Part shown: positions 6,108 to 6,837 of the stretch, piece after piece
Position numbering within the stretch: position 1 is the stretch's first letter
Layout: each line of letters begins with the position of its first letter
Assembly (NCBI GenBank): GCA_027063215.1
Contig: JAMOSE010000156.1
Location: forward strand, 1-6,837
Direction: 5' to 3'
DNA from: Sulfurimonas sp.
GTDB taxonomy: Bacteria; Campylobacterota; Campylobacteria; Campylobacterales; Sulfurimonadaceae
Length of the DNA: 6,837 nucleotides
Position numbers and translations under genes: made by a program
Notes under the pieces: model-generated
What the model was told of the DNA's origin: nothing
The model's database searches: none
Seen by the model: the letters and a program-made list of their open reading frames with translations, nothing else

Positions 6108-6837
6108 TTAAAATTTCCACTTCACAGTTATACCACCCCACTGTTTTGATGCTTTTGACAAAAAGTGATTGTTACTGAGATAAACAGATTTTAGTTTAAA
6201 AGAGTATTGCACCTTCTCATAATAGAGACTGTATGTAACCTCTTCACCGGTGATATAGCCAATGTCCGGTATGTCATAACCGATATCTCTGGCTCGATCA
6301 ACGATGTAATAATTAAATACTTTATTTGCAAAAAGTCCAAAGGTTATATCCCAATTGAAGTTTTTAGCTGCATTAAAATTGAGCAAATCATTCTCATAAC
6401 CACCTATAAAATTTCCGGTAGTTGTAAAAGTATCATAGAACCGGCTTCCTATTCTAAACGAAGTTGCCACTAAAGCACCACTGTAAAAGTTTCCTGCATC
6501 CGCTCGTATGTTGTTTGTCCAGTCAAATTTAAAGCCTTTGATCTCTTTTTTAAAGGATTTTACTGCAAAATTATAAGAGAGTCCTATGGTTGGGTGATCT
6601 CGCAGTTGCGTATCCCAGCCATCGGGCTTAGAGTGACCGATAAGATGATGAAATTCAGACTGTAGCTGTTTTGCTTTTGCCGAGGGTCCGACTATTCCTA
6701 CATTTATGCCAAATTCATGAAAATATGTGCTGCTTGATTTGTAGAGTAGAAAATTCAGTTTTGCATATCCTGCATAGGGCATATCATCATATATTGGTGT
6801 TTTTTTTCTTTTGTCCCTTGGTGTAAAAATCAAAGAG
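6108..6837 (-). CDS. lpxR: LpxR-type lipid A 3'-O-deacylase (DUF2219 family), C-terminal part, cut by right edge
   Basis: The frame is open to the right edge. The TTG at 6833-6831 is an internal leucine, since the segment SLIFTPRD aligns with the family's 'iYTP' region that lies well inside the protein. Counting from that leucine, family landmarks are DDMPYAGY (16-23, usual form DRPYAGW), GIVGPSAKAKQ (46-56), the histidine pair H62-H63 in QSEFHHLIG, and GWDTQLRDHP (72-81). H62 aligns with the catalytic histidine (H122 in Salmonella LpxR). The N-terminal Asn/Asp/Ser and calcium-site residues of the active site lie outside the window, so activity cannot be judged. The rest alternates as beta strands and ends in KWKF with a terminal aromatic residue, typical of outer-membrane barrels. 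Members remove the 3' acyloxyacyl chain from lipid A at the cell surface. The gene ends 92 bases before the next gene, which has its own promoter candidate, so co-regulation with it is not certain. Confidence 0.9.
   Translation of the reverse strand, partial: SLIFTPRDKRKKTPIYDDMPYAGYAKLNFLLYKSSSTYFHEFGINVGIVGPSAKAKQLQSEFHHLIGHSKPDGWDTQLRDHPTIGLSYNFAVKSFKKEIKGFKFDWTNNIRADAGNFYSGALVATSFRIGSRFYDTFTTTGNFIGGYENDLLNFNAAKNFNWDITFGLFANKVFNYYIVDRARDIGYDIPDIGYITGEEVTYSLYYEKVQYSFKLKSVYLSNNHFLSKASKQWGGITVKWKF

Noticed and set aside
6207..6473. Plus-strand open frame of 88 codons
   Set aside because: It is antisense to the LpxR-like barrel, whose family motifs are clear; no ribosome site or domain was seen.
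6108..6833. TTG at 6833-6831 as the real start of the LpxR-like gene
   Set aside because: Family proteins have about 90 more residues upstream, including catalytic residues, and the frame stays open to the window edge.

Overview
The window is an AT-rich, tightly packed bacterial segment. All six genes lie on the minus strand, so the reading order runs from position 6837 down to 1. The base composition, the K/I/E-rich proteins and the family mix (LpxR-type deacylase, BON, AsmA-like and UbiB-type proteins) suggest a Gram-negative bacterium, most likely a Campylobacterota member such as Sulfurimonas or a relative. That placement rests on style and gene content, not on a marker gene.

In transcription order the window holds: (1) the C-terminal part of an LpxR-type lipid A 3'-O-deacylase, an outer-membrane barrel cut by the right edge (6108-6837); (2) a 92-base intergenic region with an extended -10 promoter candidate and a 16-bp near-palindrome; (3) a 387-residue Ala/Glu/Lys-rich, almost wholly helical protein without a signal peptide (4852-6015); (4) a 200-residue exported protein with a helical N-terminal half and a C-terminal BON domain (4247-4849), only 2 bases downstream; (5) a 1058-residue AsmA/YhdP/TamB-like protein with one N-terminal membrane anchor (1049-4225), 21 bases downstream; (6) a short gap with a second extended -10 promoter candidate; (7) a 102-residue phasin-like protein (686-994); (8) the N-terminal 228 residues of a UbiB/AarF/ABC1 kinase-like protein (1-686), whose ATG shares one base with the phasin-like stop codon (TAATG) and which is cut by the left edge.

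The spacing suggests two transcription units, helical protein-BON-AsmA-like and phasin-like-UbiB-like, which may also read through because no terminator is visible between them. The common theme is the cell envelope and its lipids: lipid A trimming, a BON domain (known in other proteins to bind phospholipid), an AsmA-like protein (family members move phospholipid between membranes), and a UbiB-type ATPase (linked elsewhere to quinones and isoprenoid lipids). That these genes work together is inference from order and spacing. No RNA genes, insertion sequences, CRISPR arrays or signs of recent transfer were seen, and no gene-free stretch exceeds about 95 bases.
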